DNA of 64,000 bases from contig JBANSL010000001.1 in NCBI GenBank assembly GCA_037127255.1, forward strand, positions 30,498,501 through 30,562,500, in the 5' to 3' direction. Positions 60,164 through 64,000 of the stretch are shown here, one piece after another (position 1 is the first letter of the stretch; the number at the start of each line of letters is the position of its first letter). The notes beneath the pieces were generated by a model. It did no database searches. It was not told the DNA's origin and saw only the letters and a program-made list of their open reading frames with translations. Position numbers and translations under genes: made by a program. This DNA comes from Persicaria tinctoria. Lineage: Eukaryota > Streptophyta > Magnoliopsida > Caryophyllales > Polygonaceae.

Positions 60164-63068
60164 TGTAAAGGCTCGGATTTTTTTTAAAAAAAAATAATAA
60201 ATTCCCACAAATAATATAAAATGGATTAGAAAAAAAAAAGTATATATATATAATGTTTGGAGTTCTTATTCAAGTCGGAATTGGAAATTTAAAAACTTTT
60301 TTTTTGGGTCGGATAACATCAAGAGAGCGGGTTTCGAGATTTAGTTTTTGTCTATTTCGAATTTTAGAGTTGGGACCACAAAGGTTCTCTTTTCCCCTTC
60401 TTTTTCCTGTCTTTCTCCCCCTCTCTCTCCCTTGTTCAGAAAACCGTGGTTGTGGGATCGTTATTGCCTTGCATTGTACAACTTTCAAGGTTGTCCTCTT
60501 GTGCCATTCCACCCTACTAAACCCACCTCCTCTTACCCTTGTTTATCTATCAGTAATCCACAAAAAAAAAATTGCCTCATCCAAATATCCTCTTCTCTGT
60601 TGCCTGCAGTTGCCAGAAAAGCATTCTCTCTCCCGTTTTCATTTCTGAATCTGGGCATTGTGAGCCACCATACTCCTTCCATTTCCTTTTCAATCTGATT
60701 TCAAGGAACCCTCCACCACCATCCTCCTTCAGATTCCGTGAGCCGACACTCCATCCTTCCTCGGTCTTCCGACGCGGCCACCGTCACCGGCCTCCCTGTT
60801 CTGTCGTCCGAGCGCCCAGCCGAGCACCTGCCGTTGTTTCTCCCTGGAGCCGGGAGCCACCACCGTCGAGCCAGTAGCATTCACCGACCGCCGGCGCCGC
60901 TGTTCTCCCTTCCTTCCTCCGGTTCTCTTCCTTCCGGTCGGTAAGACCCCGTTTCTCTGTTTCTGTTCAAGAACAACCTAAAAGTTCACCTTTAAAATTC
61001 CTCACTTCGACCCAGGCCGGGAGTGCTTCGATTCCATCTCCGACGGGTCCGAAGGAGGCCCGATTGAACACTTTCCGGCGAATCCAATCGAGCGGCGACG
61101 TTTTCCGACGAGTCGAACCTTCGGTGAGCCTCCTTTTCCTCCCTCTCCTTTACTCGCGTTTTTCCCTTTTGCCTGGGGTTTTGGTCGGAATTTTATACCG
61201 TTCGGATTGGGTGTGGTTGGAGTCGGAAAACAGTCCGCCGGAGCCTGGGCTTCTTCTTTCTTCTCTTCCGTTTCCGAGCCCCAGATCTGCAGAGGTTGAA
61301 GGAGACGTTGAGCCCGGTTTTATCCTTCCCTTTTTCTTATTTTCTGAACCGGTTCACTTAAAACACAAACCTGAGATTCGGGTACGGGCTTTTGGATTCG
61401 GGTTGGGCCATTTCTTCCGGTTCTTTTAAAGTGTTTCTGGGCTGGGCAAGTGAACCCGGGTCCTGGGCTGGTAAATTCGGGCTCCTCTCTCAAATTGGGG
61501 TTTGGGCCTTTCTTGGGTGATTGTTGTTTTAAATGTTGTTTTGTGGCTTGTTATACGTTATGTGGTTATATAGAATGTGATTGTTATTTGTTGGAAATAT
61601 AATAATTCTGAAATTAATATATATATTTTGAGTTATTTTTATAAATATTATTATTTGGGAAAAGGTTGTTATATAATGTTAAAATATAATTTTGGTGATT
61701 CTTATATTTTAAATATTATTTGGAGTATGTTGTTAAATGTTGTTCATAAATGGGATTTTAAAGTGTTTTGTTGGTTTTGATTTATAAATGGGGTTTTTAA
61801 AGATAGATTTATTATGGAAATGTTTATCATTGTCCTAAATTACTTGAAACATTTAAAGTCAAGGTTTTGAAATAAAATGTCGGAATTTAGCCAAGTATGA
61901 TTTGAGAAATTATTTTGAATATGAGTTGACTTAATTTAGGATTTTAGAGTTTGGAAAATAGTTTTATCACCGTTTGGTTTTGAGTATATTGAGAACTTGG
62001 AAATCGTGTGTATGAATGTGGTCCGTTAGCTTATGGAAATGGCTTGATGATAGGTGTGTATCGCTATTGGATTATACTTTGGACTTGCATTGGGCCCTTG
62101 CTTGTATTATCCTGCTGTTCTGCATCTTCAGGTAAGTCTCTTCGGAGCTTACTCAGATTGAATAGAGCTATTCCCTGCTTTAGGTGCATGATATACTAGG
62201 TGCTTGCATTCATGATCAGCATGCCATGTAGTACCATGCTAGGTTACATCGATCGTTGAGCATTCTATTTCTTTATGCGTATGTAAACAGAACGGCCGTT
62301 ATCTGTGATAGTCCTAGAGTCTTTGCTAGGGTCATAGGGTAGCCCAGCCTCATCGGGTACCCTGAGTCAATCGAGTACTTCCTTATATTATGATATGTCT
62401 GCGGGCTTTATTGTGGAGCGGGTTAGGCATGCACGAGCTGGCCAGTCTCCGCCTGTCGGAAGGGGTGGAGGTAGGAGAGGGATATGCCATTTGGCATTGT
62501 CTTGGGCCCTTTACAGTACTTCTGCACAATATTATGAACTAGGAGCATGCTAGTGTGTTTGAATTTCGTACTGCATTAGAGCATCTTTATTAGGTATAGC
62601 GTATATGTGTGCTTATGGTTGGGATGCAGAGTTAAGTGGGCATCGATCTGATCCCGCCCCAAATCAATTTTTTTAGGAATTATTTATGTTCATCCTATCG
62701 GTGCTGGTTGCTTATTGCGCGGGTCATTTTGTCGGTGGAGAGTGAGCGCTGGAGTTATAGACTTCACTAGACTCTGATTATATTGTTTTGGATTTATACT
62801 TTTGACTCCGTTTTGACCGGGCTCCGCCGTGGCACTTGTATCTGTACTTTACTTCCGCTTTACTTCCGTTTGAAATGGTTTCCGCGACATAGTCTTAGGA
62901 CAGGTTAAGGGTACCCAACGGCCCTTCGAGGTTTTAGGGTTTGAAATCCCTCTTTCTATTAATCTTAAATGACTTTGAAACCTCGACCCGTACCTGGATT
63001 GCAAGATCCGAACAAGGGGTTTTATCGCTTGAAACGTAACCCGGAAATCATAATTCTGGGCCGTTACA
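60164..63068 (+). mobile_element. Gypsy-type LTR, second copy
   Basis: Starts TGTAAAGGCTCGG and ends CCGTTACA; 2905 bp. It is followed not by host DNA but by a second primer site (TGGTATCAGAGC at 63073-63084) and another internal region. Confidence 0.88.
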
Positions 63069-64000
63069 AAGATGGTATCAGAGCTGAGGTTGTGCAATTC
63101 GGGTACAAAAGGGTCGAGTGTATGTTTTGGAAAACCGCCCATGAATTTCAAAGGATTTGGAAGCGTTTTAAAGGGGCAAAATGAACTTAAGATGCCTAAC
63201 CGAAATTGGACTAAGTAATGAACTTGACTTGTAATAAAAGAGGAAAATCGACCTAACGGGGACGCGAGTGGGTAGTAAAGGCGCTAGACCGCCCCTATTG
63301 GGTGTAGTTGGGAACGGTAGGCAAAATATTAGCTTGTGCATTACAGGTTGGTTGGGAGACCCCAATGAGATCATTATGAGTGTTATTAACTGATTCGGTG
63401 CTGAGTGCTTGCTATATTAGAGATCTGATTTGGTATGCCTAACAATGAGTTGTGTACTGACTGACCTGTGCAAACAAGATAGCGGGAGTGCCTTTATTTC
63501 TACACTGTCAAACCCAGCTTGTGTAAAACAACCCCTTCCACTATGATTGTTAACCCATTGACGGGTCTATCTAGCTTTTCTTGGATGCCAGTGTCTTCCC
63601 CGGGAAATTGGGTTGGTAAACCCACATGATAGTTATTTTCTCCTGGGTTAGGTCCATGATAGTGTGATAAAATCTTCTTCGTATGAATGCCTGTAAATGA
63701 TCTCTTTATCATACTAGCTAATGACGCGTCGATGCTCCTTATTCCTTTTGTGACAAGAATCAATAGCATGCCCGTTTGTTATATATACATCAGGTTAATT
63801 ATTGTTGCTTACTCTGCAATTTATACTGTTGTGTGATACCTGCACTAAATTGGGATTATGTTGGTGTAAATGAGTCTTGATAAATGCATGTTTTATCCCA
63901 GTATGTGTTGGTTTGAACTCATGTTCCCGTGATCCAGCTATATTGCCTTGTTGTTTAAACTCGTAGTATACATCGTGAAACCTTCCTCATGCTTCTATAT
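63069..64000 (+). mobile_element. Second internal region of gypsy-type element, cut by window end
   Basis: Matches 54799-56130 closely but with a deletion of about 410 bp at 63617 (compared with 55345-55755). Continues past the window. Confidence 0.85.

Noticed and set aside
52482..61429. Paired 60-172-codon frames present in both gypsy LTRs
   Set aside because: They repeat because the LTR is repeated, have no domain, and one pair changes length through an indel (172 against 131 codons), unlike a conserved protein.
1..64000. CRISPR arrays, rRNA or tRNA genes, phage or bacterial systems
   Set aside because: No regularly spaced repeats, no rRNA or tRNA signatures by eye, and the whole window reads as plant nuclear DNA.

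Overview
The window is plant nuclear DNA, almost certainly from a eudicot: AT-rich, with plant-type introns, Ty1/copia and Ty3/gypsy LTR retrotransposons, an L1-type LINE, CACTA, Mutator-like and Stowaway elements, and one intact phytocyanin gene. No bacterial operon, CRISPR array, rRNA or tRNA gene was seen. About nine tenths of it is transposable element, and most element boundaries can be fixed by target-site duplications (TSDs) read directly in the sequence.

Left third (1-34146). A 2.1-kb CACTA element (483-2557, TSD ATG) lies 64 bp from a second CACTA element (2622-34143, TSD ATT). The second element is only about 3.8 kb of its own sequence, spread over 31.5 kb by insertions. These are a LINE (3377-10657, 16-bp TSD) that itself holds a solo LTR (5591-7051, TSD GATAG); a small Mutator-like element (12243-13424, 9-bp TSD); and a large Mutator-like element, MULE (14663-33908, 9-bp TSD). 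The large MULE carries a multi-exon transposase pseudogene (minus strand, 30551-33608), a partial second copy of that gene's 5' part, and many copies of a GGTGACA-type motif. It was then hit by a third CACTA element (17551-23160, TSD AAT) carrying captured fragments of a receptor-like cytoplasmic kinase and, probably, a histone H2B gene. It was also hit by an LTR retrotransposon (23359-30141, TSD GTGAC) whose interior is inverted relative to its outer ends and whose two LTR regions are each a giant palindrome.

Middle (34147-42237). This is the only stretch that looks like ordinary host DNA. It has a Stowaway MITE, then a two-exon phytocyanin gene (35353-37757, 209 aa, stellacyanin-type copper ligands) with a TATA box, a G-box and a MITE in its intron. 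Next is a decayed methyltransferase-like pseudogene, and then a duplicated scrap of the phytocyanin 3' flank.

Right third (42238-64000). This is LTR retrotransposon territory: a truncated copia element, a gypsy-type LTR remnant, a nearly complete but disabled copia element on the minus strand (45830-52313), and a tandem gypsy-type LTR-internal-LTR-internal arrangement (52391 to the window end) with no recognisable coding capacity.

The only gene likely to make a functional host protein is the phytocyanin. Everything else coding is transposon-derived or a gene fragment, and nearly all of it carries nonsense codons or frameshifts.
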